A stretch of 64,000 nucleotides of DNA, from the NCBI GenBank assembly GCA_025766275.1, contig JAFKAC010000115.1:104730-168729 (forward strand). The letters run 5' to 3'. This document shows positions 19,801 through 29,816 of this stretch, piece after piece. This stretch comes from Lactarius indigo (lineage: Eukaryota > Basidiomycota > Agaricomycetes > Russulales > Russulaceae). How positions within the stretch are numbered: position 1 is the stretch's first letter; each line of letters begins with the position of its first letter. The notes under the pieces were generated by a model. That model worked only from the letters and a program-made list of their open reading frames with translations. It ran no database searches and was not told the origin of the DNA. Position numbers and translations under genes: made by a program.

Positions 19801-21601
19801 CGCTGATTGGACCGATAGGCCTTCCCCTATCCCACAAGTGTCCCTGAGACTAGACCAATTCAAACAGGCACGACAACGCGCCTTTTCTTGCATGCTCCGG
19901 GCGCAAAAGTCATGGGTCAAGCACAAAGATACGCCCAGGTTTAAAGAAGGGGACTTCGTATGGCTAGAAGGATGCCACTTACGTACTCATCAACCAACCG
20001 CAAAACTAGCCGCAAAGCGCCATGGACCATTTAAGGTCATCCAGGTGATGTCCCCTGTCAATTATCGCCTCGAACTTCCCACGCAGTGGAGCATCCACGA
20101 TGTTTTCCACATAGATCTTCTCACACCTTATCGTGAGACACCCACGCACGGACCAAATTATCAGCGCCCACCACCCGATTTGGTCGATAACGAAGAAGAA
20201 TACGAGGTCGAGAAGATTCTAGACTCTCGGCGGTTCGGCAGAAGACGTCGGCTCCAATACCTTGTCAAATGGAAGGGCTATCCAGACTCAGACAATCAAT
20301 GGATAGACAAGGATGACGTATTCGCCGATGAAGCCGTTCGGGACTTCAAACATTCAAACCCCGACAGAGAAACGCATATAAGGATGGCATTCTGTCATGA
20401 TAAGTCCCCATCTCCCATTCACTCCATGTCCTCTACTCGACGCAATGACCAGCTCGCACTCCTCTCTACCCTTGTCAACGACTCCTCCGCCACGCTTGTT
20501 GACCCCGACACCACCGACAACACCGCAACCACTGGAGTTGCAGTTGGAGGCCGTACCCCCATGCAGCATGAGGAAGACGGCCCTATCACTAGTGAAGAAC
20601 TGCGCCAGACACTGCAACGATTCCCTATGCCCATACAGGGAACTCTCGACGACGATCCAGCAACAACTCAACCAACACCTCCGCCACCAATGTACGCCCT
20701 CACGAACCCCGATACCGGTGAGCCCGAAGCCTTCCTCACTGAAGACGAGCTCTTTCGGCTTCAAGCAGCTGTCCCGCGCGGTGAAACCGCCCAACGCCAT
20801 GGAGAAGTACGAACAAGAATGGAAGGAGACGGCGGCGCGGTGGCAGCGGGAGCAACTGCATATCGCCGCCTGCCGACGACGGATGATGAAGGAGCGGAGG
20901 GAGTACTGGACGAAGATGAGGATGAGGACGAGCTTAGAGACCATTACCCCATCAGGCACGCATTCCTTAACCATGAATTCTACGCTGAAGATCCAGCCGC
21001 CACTCCCTACCTCGTCGACGCAGCGGGGGGGCCTCTACACAGAGGACGAGTCGCCGTGGCACAAGCGGCTCGTTATACACCAATGGGCGAACGAGACCCA
21101 GCAACCAGGGTCATCGTCCCTGAAGGGTTCCGGGTCAATCGAGGACCCGATTACATTCCGTTCCCGATCAAACTCCCCAACGGACCGACGGTACAAGCCT
21201 CCCACGTGCAAGTTATCCGAGGAGGAGACCCCTTCGTACTCGGATTAGCTCCAGGGTCGGGTTTCCTTTATGGTAAACCCCTTTATGCCACGCCTCACCT
21301 CCCCAAAAACAACCGCGCCTTCATCCCGCATGAGGAGTATTTCATGCTCCGCGACCGACACCCCACAGATTTGTTACTCATGCGCATTGGGGACGTCACC
21401 CTCACGCAAGAATTGCGCCGATTCCGGCAGTTTGCCTTTGCCGAGGACCAGCTAGAGAGGCGCATTCGGCAATTGCAGATGGAGAAGGAGATGGTAACGG
21501 CGGACAAAAAGGACAGTCTTTATCGCCTGGAGCGTGCTAACATATTGGCAAGGATGGAAGATGAAGCAGAACGGATGAGGCAGGAATCGGTGGCGGATTA
21601 G
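16793..21601 (+). CDS. pol: Pol of the inner chromovirus with chromodomain and long C-terminal tail
   Basis: About 1600 codons reached by frameshift. Residue positions counted from 16793: aspartic protease LVDSGATHC (about 50-58); RT with IKKKDGKLRPVQDYRKIN and catalytic VYMDDIGIA (about 413); RNase H LEVDASGFATGAVL (about 563) with FSDHLNLQYW; integrase zinc module HPGIKRT...CAECQRHK; core VDFITKLP, ISDRDPRF and DGQSERTNQW with the D, D, E residues; GPF module KRHGPFKVI; chromodomain EYEVEKILDSR...YLVKWKGYPDSDNQW (about 1133-1185). Then comes a tail of about 410 aa, Pro/Asp/Glu-rich at first and ending in a charged helical stretch. The tail matches no retroelement domain that I know. Stop TAG at 21599-21601. 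Confidence 0.93.
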   Translation: MEKGGFSGRLNPSAWVRAVNCNSVIMTRYRSMRVPVSIRTSYAMADIRALVDSGATHCFMKPSFAKRMGLGTKTLDIPKKIWNIDNTENKSGRITHYTDVDVQTKGIHKEIRFLITDIGNEDIVLGYPWLAIYDPHIKWSQAAIHEDMLPIIIRSINPYVKTTPIMAATIVQNDDYEVVHSCVITDEQRQQFEEGCRIRATATDLAIAAQQYTTKAELPPEYREFERLFSEEVSDRFPPSRPWDHAIEFKPGTADAIDCKIYPMTQEEDKKLREWIDEQLKKGYIRPSKSPYASSFFFIKKKDGKLRPVQDYRKINAVTIRNQYPLPLISDLITDLSNAHIYTKLDVRWGYNNVRIKEGDEEKAAFKTRYGLFEPTVMFFGLTNSPATFQTMMNFIFRDTIAKHEAHGTTIRVYMDDIGIATGLNHSLPDHIDAVKDVLRVSAEHDLYYKLEKCLFHSPRMDYLGVILEKGVTRMDPVKISGIKDWPTPTKVKDVRSFLGFCNFYRPFIRGFATKAQPLNKLTRKDAEWHWGTEEEKAFQDLKTLVTSEPVLAHPDLTQQFELEVDASGFATGAVLLQRKTDGKRHPIGYYSSTLNEAERNYDIYDLELLAIVKAFRHWRPLLAGSPHKIKVFSDHLNLQYWKSPQKISRRVAREVLELSEYDFEIHHIKGTSNGRADALSRRPDYDQGENDNEGVTVLPESVFARATTLEEPRHPHWRPEILPVEMTPEHPIYEQDTAKLKPWVDAHKLKDIEGTWYKDGRRVVTGGIHDKRTIIAAHHDSPVYGHPGIKRTLQLTEQHYWWPQMKSDVTDYVKGCAECQRHKVNLRPIRAPLQPIYPKPEALPFETIAVDFITKLPISRGYDSILTITDHDCTKAAVFIPCNEEITAEGTAALYVSHVFPRFGLPSRVISDRDPRFASKFMREICKILGISQNISTAYHPRTDGQSERTNQWLEQYLRFWVNERQDDWVRYLPMAEFTHNNWPNETTRESPFFLLSGFNPRADWTDRPSPIPQVSLRLDQFKQARQRAFSCMLRAQKSWVKHKDTPRFKEGDFVWLEGCHLRTHQPTAKLAAKRHGPFKVIQVMSPVNYRLELPTQWSIHDVFHIDLLTPYRETPTHGPNYQRPPPDLVDNEEEYEVEKILDSRRFGRRRRLQYLVKWKGYPDSDNQWIDKDDVFADEAVRDFKHSNPDRETHIRMAFCHDKSPSPIHSMSSTRRNDQLALLSTLVNDSSATLVDPDTTDNTATTGVAVGGRTPMQHEEDGPITSEELRQTLQRFPMPIQGTLDDDPATTQPTPPPPMYALTNPDTGEPEAFLTEDELFRLQAAVPRGETAQRHGEVRTRMEGDGGAVAAGATAYRRLPTTDDEGAEGVLDEDEDEDELRDHYPIRHAFLNHEFYAEDPAATPYLVDAAGGPLHRGRVAVAQAARYTPMGERDPATRVIVPEGFRVNRGPDYIPFPIKLPNGPTVQASHVQVIRGGDPFVLGLAPGSGFLYGKPLYATPHLPKNNRAFIPHEEYFMLRDRHPTDLLLMRIGDVTLTQELRRFRQFAFAEDQLERRIRQLQMEKEMVTADKKDSLYRLERANILARMEDEAERMRQESVAD
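16805..16811 (+). other. Probable -1 ribosomal frameshift site (GGGTTTT)
   Basis: Pol is in the -1 frame relative to Gag and has no ATG at its start. In the gag frame the codons read GAG GGT TTT, so G_GGT_TTT fits the X_XXY_YYZ slippery rule. It lies 10 nt before the gag stop codon, and the pol frame is open through it. No pseudoknot was tested. Confidence 0.6.
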
Positions 21602-21620
21602 TGAGGTGGGCCTCACTCCT

Positions 21621-21630
21621 GAAAAGGGGG
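21621..21630 (+). other. Polypurine tract of the inner element
   Basis: GAAAAGGGGG ends three bases before the 3' LTR (21634), the usual place of the primer for plus-strand DNA synthesis. Confidence 0.8.
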
Positions 21631-21633
21631 TGA

Positions 21634-22143
21634 TGTCACGGTACGGACTTAGCGACTCATTACACACGACTCATGACCGGTTATGACTACGGTCCGGTAT
21701 CAGTATATTAGTCATGGACTCTTACATCGTATCAGTCAGCATAGTAGTTCGCATGTGATTGTGACTCATGTATGACTCATTCCTAGGATAGCTGTACTAG
21801 GGTTCGAGCTAGTTACGCTATTGGTTACCTACTGTTCCAGCGGCGCTTTAAAGCCCGCGCGTATCTGTATAAGTAGTCGACTCGGAAGACCAAGAGTCCC
21901 CATCTTGGTCTTCTTCAATCCACCACTTGACTCCTCTCCCGCTTGCCTTAGTCTCGGACTAAGTGTGCTTCCACTTGTATCCACCAAGGGATACTCTTCT
22001 TTCATCTTTCGCTGCAGTGTGCGTCGGTGGACCCCTGTTCAGCTTGCGTTGGGTTGACACGTGATCCCCATTCGCCTTTACTTCGCTAAGTCGATTACGC
22101 CTTTCCCAAGTCCAAGTCGGACTAACGCCGGTGGAGCGTAACA
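21634..22143 (+). repeat. 3' LTR of the inner chromovirus
   Basis: 510 bp, one visible difference from the 5' LTR. The minus-strand gag frame of the outer element reads through this LTR for a while by chance; those residues do not belong to the original Gag. Confidence 0.95.
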
Positions 22144-22148
22144 ACCTG
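22144..22148. repeat. Target-site duplication (right), inner element
   Basis: ACCTG, identical to 14327-14331. Confidence 0.95.
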
Positions 22149-23809
22149 GGCTGAGCTACATTGTAGACTTCAAGAGGGTTTTCTTTGCTGCCTTCCGGAG
22201 GGACGGACGGTCTTTCGGGAAAAACAGGGGAAACGGGTCGCCAACTTGATTCCACTACGGGGCTGTCAGAGAATATAGGTGAGATAGGTCGCCAATTATC
22301 TTCCTCCATCGGCCCGCCGAAGAATGGACTCGGGGTACTTTGCCACTTCTTCGGGACAACGTCGGACGGCTTTACTAGATCTTCACCAGGCAAACCGGGG
22401 TCTCCAGGGGGTACGAGTTGAACTGGCGGCCAGAATTGGCTCCAGTCATCGCCGCCTCCTTCACATTCGCTGAAGACGATTTTGGCTAACTCGTCCTCTT
22501 CTTCTGCGGTGAGTGGGCCTCCTTTGTCATCCATTAAATTTGCTTCAGTAGTAAGATATTGCAGCTCTAGATCCGGCTTGTTCGGATCATAACTCTCCGG
22601 CGTATATTCTTCAGACGCGTAGCGTTCAGGAGGATCTGGAAGCACCGACTCAGACTCTTCAACAGCATACTCCTTCGGTGGTGACGCCTCTGACTGATAT
22701 TCTTCCGCCGCAGATTCTTCAGTTATATCTTCGAACAAATGAAGAGGCCTGGTTGACTTGGTACGTCCGTCCATTGTCCTCTTCTCCGCACCTTGCGCCG
22801 ATCGTCGTAGAGGCTTGCGGCAATCTCGTGCAAAATGTCCCGACTCATTACAGTTGTAGCAACGAGCCGTGGGCGGCGGTTTACGCGGATCTCGACTCAT
22901 ATTCATCGCATCCAAGTCCATCGGCTCGGAACGACTCGTCGCAGCAGACGACAGATAGGGCATGGTTGTCGAAGACGAAGGTGAGGTTTGATACTTTTTG
23001 AAAACTTTCAGAGGTCCGGGCTGAGTACCTGATGCTCCAGAGGCTAGCCGGTTAAGACTGTCCCATTGTCTAGCAGCTGCGTAGAGGACCGCCATGTCTC
23101 GTTCAGGCCGGGCCATGAGTTGTATTGATAGTTCTTTAGGGAGCTTCCGGGTGAAGCGATACTTGCGATTGTTGAAAGTCATCTCGTCTGCTGGCAACTG
23201 GGATTCAATATCTTCGAAGCGGCGAGTGTAGTCAGTAACTCCCGCGCGACAAGTAAGATTTTCTAGGCGAGCCCGAAGCTCGTTAGCATGCGCCGGGTGA
23301 GCCCAGTGATCCATCATCATCTGCTTTAGCTCATCCCAGGCAGGAATGCGCCCTCCGAGGGCAAGCCTTCGGGCGTGATACCATGCGAGAGCAGCGTCCC
23401 GGAAAACTTGGGTCGCATAGTTTGTCCAGCGGGCTCTTGGTATGCGACAAGTGCCCAACGCGTCTTCTGCTAATACTAACCATGCGGCAACATTGTCTGC
23501 AGGTTTTCCGGAAAATGGTTGAATGGTAAGACGTTGAAAATTCGCTTCGCTAGGAGACGAAGTACGCTGAGGGGGTGGGGGAGCTGCGATAGTAAGATTG
23601 GCGTGGGTAAAAGCAGTTTCTATTGCACTCTGAAACTGCTGTGACGTGACTATGGTACTTTCCACGGTTTGAAAGCGCTGTTCAAACCCATGAAATATCA
23701 TACGCATAGCCTGGTACATGTCGGGCGTTAATCCCTGCTGCAGGATCTCAATGGGAGACCTCCCGAGTCCCCCTGCCTGTCCTGCCGGGACCTCTGTGTT
23801 CGGTTTCAT
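22144..23809 (-). pseudogene. gag: Gag of the outer element, cut by the inner insertion
   Basis: The minus-strand frame starts with ATG at 23809-23807. It holds a Gag-type helical domain (about 23550-23080; IQPFSGKPADNVAAWLV and DYTRRFEDIESQLP) and a zinc knuckle CYNCNESGHFARDC near 22865-22824. An acidic, Pro-rich C-terminal part with repeated SPIFSD/SPVFPE-like units follows. The frame runs into the protease of Pol at 14331 once the inner element and one ACCTG are removed, so no frameshift was needed. It is now severed after about 555 codons. Confidence 0.88.
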
Positions 23810-24077
23810 CTCCTTTTCGTCGGCGCACTAATACCGCAGGCCTATTGTATGGGTTGCGCAACCAAAAGAATGTCGCGATAGCTGGAGTGCGAATACTCGA
23901 CTGGCCAGAGTTAGGTCAGCCCGGCGCTATTACAGCGTTAAAGAATATACCTATAGGTCTTTTTATTTTGTCGACGCGCTTCCCAATTTTTGTGCGAACA
24001 ACTGTTTCTTTACTTGACCGTGAACTTCCTAAAAAGGGTGCGAGCTGAGATTAGGGGTAGCCTCACACTTGATCAAG
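23810..24077 (-). other. Leader of the outer element
   Basis: 268 bp between the outer 5' LTR and the gag ATG. The bases just after the LTR on the element strand (CTTGATCAAGTGTGAGG) contain a 10-bp palindrome. I see neither a tRNA-type TGG site nor complementarity to the LTR like that of the inner element. Confidence 0.5.
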
Positions 24078-24373
24078 TGTGATGTCGCCCACTTCCGTGT
24101 GACTTCTTGACTAAGCGATTCGTAACGGCAGGGAATGGTGGGCAAGAGAATTCTGTGATTCCTGTCGCAAACTCGCTGGTTTAAATACATTTTGACTACA
24201 CGCTTGCGCGTCGCGCTGACGCGGCCTACTCCTATCTTACAAGAATACATCTGAGACATTCAGTAGGAGACAATCTCGGAATACCTGCAATATACAGGCT
24301 TGCGCGTTGCTTTCATAATACGGGGAGGTCACAAGACTACGATGAGTCACGCTGACTCATTCGGTTCACAACA
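24078..24373 (-). repeat. 5' LTR of the outer element
   Basis: The 296-bp partner of 9985-10280 in the same orientation; ends TGTGAT...CACAACA on the plus strand. It is followed at 24374 by ACGA, the candidate target duplication. Confidence 0.88.
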
Positions 24374-24901
24374 ACGAATCCCCGCCACGTGACACTTCCC
24401 ACACTTCGGTGCCAACCCCCGTCTGTTACTACTAATCCGTGACCGGGTGATCCTGTTGTTATTGACTCGGTTATCGATGAGCATCCTGTCATATACAGTA
24501 AATATGGAAGCCCACCGGCGGTCAAGAGAGCGAGGAAGGTGAGGAGATCATGGCATTGAGGAGTGGTTTTATTTGGCAGCGAGCGCTGAACTTGGTATGA
24601 CATGAGATCTGGCGCTTGCCGACCATGACAGCCCTGAGTAAGTAGGCCCACCAGAGACTCGACATGACCTTCAGAAACAGCGGAAGATCACTGGGTTACT
24701 TGAAAAGACCGGCCGGGGTGTGTGAATTGCTCTCATGCCAATCGTTCACACTTTGATCATCCGTCACCACCTTCCAACTACTTGTGCAGGCGCCACGACA
24801 GAGGCCCTTATCAACAACGCTGCGAGTCAAGACATTGGGCACTCCCACCCCCAACCTTTTCTCCTTCCGCTGCTGTTGATTCTTGTTCTCTCACTCTTGC
24901 C
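24374..24901. other. Spacer and 5' flank of copy D
   Basis: The first 350 bp show no gene. From about 24720 the sequence matches the 5' flank of the other DUF6534 copies (a CGCCACGACAGAGGCCC-like block and a pyrimidine stretch). Confidence 0.4.
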
Positions 24902-26884
24902 ATGCCCGCATTAATCCCTATGCACAACACCCTTGGCGCGTTGTTCATCGGCGCGATTCTCTCGTCTATGTGCGTCTCACTGTCTGTAATACAATATCGC
25001 AGCACCTAATCAAGCCCAATCGATCATGTAGTTTGTATGGCGTTACCTGGTTGCAAGTCTATTCCTACTACAGTGGCCACTGCTCGAGGGATCGGTGGCC
25101 TCTAAAGTGCTTTGTGAGTGCCCCCACGTGTCATGGCATGTCATACTCGGGGTCTTATCACTTGCAGGTCGCTATTTTGATGTATACATTTTCAAAAGCT
25201 TCGCTATCAAATACACAATAGTGACATCATTGTCGACTAGGCTTGTTGACTCGGCCAACCTACTTTTTATTGTCTACATGATTTATCAATTTGGCGTCAC
25301 AAATTTTGGGGATCTATCCAACGCATTCAAATCACTTGCATGGTAAGCCAATCCAAAAGTACTGTTCTGGTCGAGGTTCTTATGGTGTATCCAGGAGTCT
25401 ACCCGTATGTCTTCCGTGACACAGAGCCCATCCTGAGACTCACAAAAGCAAATGTCTCTAAAGGTGACAACTTTATCTGCCGGTGCGCTAGTCGGTTGTT
25501 ACCAGCTTTTGCCCTCAATCCTTATGCATTTGTAACCAGCTGTTCTTGACATTTCTGTACAGCAGTACGTTTCATGCAGAGCACCCAATGTGAGTCTTAC
25601 TGAAAAAGACGTAGATTCTATGCATATAGGATCTATCACCGTGAGTTCCTGTTGTTTCTTCATCTGGGTGAGACTTATTTCAGTCAAGTGGGCGGAGGTT
25701 CTCCATTCCTGCCAGCAGCGATCGTACGTCTACCCAGTTTATTCGGAGCTGGCGCCCACTCACATGAGCAGTCCATCGTCTCATTGACATCACTTGGTGA
25801 GTTTCCCCCTAGTAGCCTTTCACGCTCTCACCTCATTTTTTCCGACCTTTGCAAGGTTTTGTGGTCGGTGTGTTCTATTCCTTTATTTGTGGGTCGCTGA
25901 ACCTTATAGTCGTCTTCAGCATACAGTGCCAAAGGGTCAGCCGTAATTTTACATGTCCTGTTTCTTGTTTTTTTCACACAGGTCTACATATAGCCTGAAG
26001 CACATACACGATCCGAGCACTCGCTTTCAGGCACATTTGCTCCTCGTCTGATCATTTGGGCTGCAATCACTAATCGCCATTCGTACCAGGGGTTTGCCCT
26101 TGCTGAATTATCGCTATCTTTCAAGGTCCTCAGTGACGCATTTATTACTTCTGGGATGGTTTATTACCTCTTGAGTAATCGTACTCAATTTCGGAGGTAC
26201 GTTCGTTCCCGAACATGGCAAAATGTCTGTTTACACCGACTCTCTCTTTAGAACTAACAATGTGTTAAACCTTCTCGCGATTTATTCTATCAATTGCGGC
26301 ACACTTCACTTGTGAGCCAGTGCCCCGGCCGGTATCGACTTTTTTTTTTTTTTTCTGACAAACGGGCTATTCTGCAGAGCGTTTGCTATCTCTGCTGTCG
26401 CTTTGGTACTATTCGTTTTTACCTCCTGTGTCTCCTTGTCGAATATTGACTCCCTAAACGAAGATGGCCAGGTATCGAGATGCGCTCGTATACATGCCAT
26501 CCCTCTTCATCATGTATCGACTCTGTCTCTGCGCGTTTATGGCCATGTTCGTCTTCTTTTTTTTTTTTTTTTCATTTTTCCTTGACATCTTCCTGATTTC
26601 TGACGTTCTATCCCAGCCTGAATTCACGAGATCACCTTCGCGAGACGCTCGACGGACGAGATGGTGTTGTTGTCGCCACGCTCACCCAGCTCAAGGCACA
26701 CACGGGCCGGAGTACCATAGTTCCGTCCGACACGCAAGATGCAATGGAAGCGAGTACCAAGGTCACTGTCCCGAAGGGTCTTCCACCACATTCAGTTTAC
26801 TCCGACACATCATTCTCAGCCAGTGTGATGGCTTTCGACAGGGAAAGGTACCCAGCACCCTGCCGTGATGATATGAATGAGTAG
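24902..26884 (+). CDS. DUF6534 seven-helix membrane protein, copy D (18 exons)
   Basis: 343 aa from 1032 nt. Exons: 24902-24969, 25032-25113, 25168-25181, 25241-25342, 25395-25404, 25464-25482, 25540-25564, 25615-25640, 25689-25723, 25772-25796, 25856-25867, 25920-25935, 25994-26045, 26090-26196, 26252-26311, 26378-26405, 26464-26546, 26617-26884. Exon 4 is 3 nt longer and exon 14 is 6 nt longer than in A-C; both changes keep the frame, a sign of selection on coding. Key stretches: VDSANLL, FYAYRIYH, SNRTQFRR, TNNVLNLLAI and LNSRDHLR. Introns 15 and 17 carry runs of 16-18 T. It is the first copy to the right of the transposon block and lies in the same orientation as A-C. Confidence 0.72.
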
Positions 26885-28525
26885 ATACGTCAAACCTTAG
26901 GCTCCCTGCGTAGATCCGTTTCGTGCGTTCGTACTGTCGTCCTACTTGTCTGTTGGGGCAATGTTTCCGTCATTGCGAGAGCACGCTTTGTTTCTTTGAC
27001 TATACCGATGGCTTGGGGAGGAGGTGGATCATGGCTGGCCGTCATGTATGATCAGTCATTCTTTCAATCATTAAGGATACCCTCTGGTGGGCCTGGATTA
27101 CCCATATTCAGGGTTATTACGATCGGCGTGCGCCAGATCTCATATTGTGCCACGTATTTCTACGCCGTTCAGCCCTCAGCTGGCAAAAAAATCTCTCTTT
27201 AACGTCCTCTCCCCAACCCCTCCCCCCCTCATAAGACATTTATTATATACAGCAGGACGCCCAATGATAACGTTCGAGCTATCGCATATTGCTAAGTTAG
27301 TGACAAACGGGGCCGGCGTCGAGTTGGAATCGTATCGCCAACCGCTGCTTGACGTCGTGCTTTCTACCCCTTTGAAAGATTATGGTTGTATTTAATGGCC
27401 TGTGGAGAGTTGAGAAGATGCGGGTCTCAGTCACTGTGTCTCTGCGCGGAGGTATTGCGATTGGAGGTGCATTCTTACACAAGAAGCGATGCTGGACTCG
27501 TACCAGTTACACGCTCAAGCCTGGTCGTGGGGTCGGTGACTGCGATTGCGATTGCGCATCGTCAACCAATGCCCCGATACGAATTATAACATCCTCCACG
27601 AGTTCCAAGCGTACGGCTCTCTGCACAACCAAGTCCTTGGTCAAATCGGGGCGTGATCAGTATTACCACGTATGCTGCGCCCATACTAAATCGCCAGCAC
27701 CTGATGGCGCCCATTGCTCAAGCTAGGTCAGTCTCACGAACGCAGGGGAGAATTAACAATCTACTCACTGGACCCTGAAAGACATCGCAGATGGTGCGTA
27801 CGGTGCGTGCCGGTGTCCTTCTGTGTACCTCGAATAATGTCTCCATAGCACGCCAAGATCTCATGGGCGCATGTTCTTGGGTCGTTCGAGCTAAATTTCG
27901 TCGTGCCTCACTGGGAAAAGGTGGGTTGAATGATCCATGACGATGAAGTTTCTCTAGTACGACATACCTGGCTGAAAACTTGAAACCGAGCCCAGCTACC
28001 CAAAAGTGCAGGCAGAGCGATGTAACGGCGCTTGGTTTCTGCTCAAGGAACTGCGCACGAAATAGTATGTCAGATCGGATAGACTTCAAGTTATTGATAT
28101 GAGTTAGTGAGCACACGCATAATCCACAGGATCGAAAAACCCTCGGCGAATGACGCAAGCTTCAGGCGACACTGGCCCAATGTAGTGGCCCTAGGAATAT
28201 TTTTTCAGTGAAATAACTGCCAGTGTGAAAAAATTGCACACTCGTCAGACATTGGGGTATTTTCTTGGGTATTTATCGCGATTCCTGGTCCCAGCGCCTG
28301 ACAGGGACTTAGTGACCAGCCTATCACGTGGTGAGGATAGGTCAATTTGCGCGCTTCAAGTTGCCCTCTCGAGTGTGTCATCTATCCCTTCACCTGCCGC
28401 TTCTTTGCTCCGTCCAATGGGGCTGCACCACATGACTCTGATCTTGCCTCGACGCATGCCCTCCGACATAGTTGGAACCCAAAATAACCGCCATTTGCTT
28501 ACTGAGGGTATAGAAGACGCAAAAT
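26885..28525. other. Spacer between D and the 28.5-kb unit
   Basis: This begins with the 3' flank of copy D (to about 27010). From 27070 to 27680 it holds only short frames, including a 114-codon plus-strand frame (27382-27726) with a GATTGC repeat near 27541; I recognise nothing in it. 27680-28170 is a duplicated block (listed separately). 28220-28525 weakly resembles 37250-37500. Confidence 0.35.
27680..28170. repeat. Duplicated block, copy 1 (partner near 41.1-41.5 kb)
   Basis: Stretches such as ATGGCGCCCATTGCTCAAGC near 27703 and GGGAGAATTA...CCCTGAAAGA near 27744-27775 recur in order at 41130-41330 with many substitutions. It has no recognised coding content. It appears to be an old segmental duplication of spacer DNA within the DUF6534 region. 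Confidence 0.45.
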
Positions 28526-29520
28526 AACTGTGCTGGAGGTAAGGTGGAAGGCTGCGGATAGGTATGTGTTCTTACTCAGCTTGGACCGCGGCTTGACCGA
28601 CGCGAATTTAGCTACAGCGGATACGAGCCGGGCATTTATCGTCACTCATTGGGGAAAGGCTCAAAATGGAAGCACCTTGGGCTCGTATGTTACTTTACCC
28701 TTCTGTTCCCCGATGCAACATCCCACTTTCCACAAGCTTTCGGTTGTAGCGCCTTCACCAGATGCATGTCACTCCAGACGTCCTCCAGCCCGCAGTTGAC
28801 TTGCGTGCGGAGGCCCCGCCGAATAATGTCGTCCTTCGTATAACAGTAAAGAGGGAGACCGCCCTGGTCGGAGACAGCGTCTTCTTTGTAAACGAGCTGG
28901 TATATGCGCATACTGAGATAGTTGATTCGCCTGTATTGACTTGACCACGTTTAGACGTGTGACCTGCCCAAGTTGTACGTACTCTATTCCATCTTGAGCT
29001 GAGATTCTATACTTTACTTGTCGACTCAGGTACGCCGCCTACCACTTAGTCAACGCCGGAACGGTCTGAATTGCCCGCACCGGACGAGGATAGTCAGCCA
29101 TATAAGATATACCATTATTGGTTGCATTGCGTTTGTCAATTTCCGTTCCCACCATGTGAACATCCAGATGACGTGATGATATCAATAGGCCGAATTTCAG
29201 CCGCTCTGCGACATTTGCTGGCTTGCTCCCTTCCATCGCACATACGCCGACCTGACCGCCAGGCTCTCGCTCCCGCCGGGCCCACTCGAGGAGCGAGACG
29301 ATTTCGATGTACGAAAGCTTTTGCGGGAATGCGCTTCGGAACTGATGCATTTACGTGGGAAGTCTGGGATCTGGAGAGGGGTAACCCGTGTGTCCTCAAA
29401 CCTATTCGTAAGGGTACTCGCGAGCTGATCTGTTGGGCAGGAAAACCTGAGCTACTGTATGGATATGTGCACAAGTCGGAACTGTATGCGGCATTAGAGA
29501 AGGTGAAACGTTGGGCATAG
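28526..29520 (+). pseudogene. Unidentified coding-like unit (partner of 9330-9710)
   Basis: The first 250 bp are the diverged partner of the minus-strand fragment at 9330-9710. Further on are two protein-like frames: 28762-28944 (VVLRITVKRETALVGDSVFF part) and 29071-29520, ending in ELYAALEKVKRWA before TAG. The frames do not join by convincing GT-AG introns everywhere, so the unit is probably a decayed multi-exon gene. I do not recognise the family. Confidence 0.3.
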
Positions 29521-29816
29521 TAGCTGTGGCGCCACTACTGGGCGTGGGAAGATCTTTTCTTTCTCGTCATGGTTTCCTCTTGTGCAGTACGTGACTCTGA
29601 TCTATGGCCGTATTGACCATGGGCTGTGAAGCGCTTCCATGTATGCGCTACTTAATGCGGTCACTCCATCAATACATTCCTATGATACTTATGTGGGCTC
29701 CGGGACCTTTGTCAACAGCGCTGCGAGCCGAGTCACTGACCGCTTCCAATCCCCTGCCCCTTCTCCTCTTCCATTGCCATAGACTCTTTTCCTCTCTTTC
29801 TTGACCTTTATCTCCA
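29521..29816 (+). promoter_or_regulatory. 5' flank of copy E
   Basis: This matches the region before copy F (about 33330-33687) and copy A in a CTTTCTCGTCATGG-like block and in the pyrimidine-rich run before the start codon. Confidence 0.4.

Larger units (their letters stand above)
14332..22143 (+). mobile_element. Inner full-length Ty3/gypsy chromovirus, plus strand
   Basis: A 7812-bp element with 510-bp LTRs (14332-14841 and 21634-22143; TGT...ACA; I find one difference), a 5-bp TSD, a polypurine tract before the 3' LTR, Gag with a zinc knuckle, and a Pol with protease, RT, RNase H, integrase and chromodomain. It inserted into the outer element's Gag-Pol frame in the opposite orientation. 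Near-identical LTRs and fully open frames mark a recent and possibly still active insertion. A self-primer site, an ATG-free leader and a frameshift site are listed separately. Confidence 0.95.
9985..24373 (-). mobile_element. Outer Ty3/gypsy LTR retrotransposon, minus strand, interrupted twice
   Basis: Two direct LTRs of 296 bp (9985-10280 and 24078-24373; TGT...ACA ends; I count two differences) bound a minus-strand element. Its gag (from 23809) runs in frame into pol (protease, RT, RNase H, integrase, stop at 10416). The element is split by a 7.8-kb plus-strand element (14332-22143, plus the TSD) and by a solo LTR of about 439 bp (12427-12865). Without these it would be about 6.1 kb. Integrase follows RNase H, the Ty3/gypsy order; I see no chromodomain. 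Flanks share a 4-bp repeat ACGA, possibly a 5-bp TSD with one change. Coding frames are otherwise open, so it was probably active until recently. Confidence 0.9.

Noticed and set aside
20354..21248. Long open frames on both strands (206 aa minus, 283 aa plus) overlapping the inner Pol tail
   Set aside because: They lie inside the Pol frame, have no domains and reflect GC-rich codon structure; the Pol frame explains the sequence.
26339..26572. Long T runs in introns of copy D, considered as poly-A tails of retrocopies
   Set aside because: They lie inside introns 15 and 17 with intact splice sites on both sides, so they are simple expansions of pyrimidine tracts.
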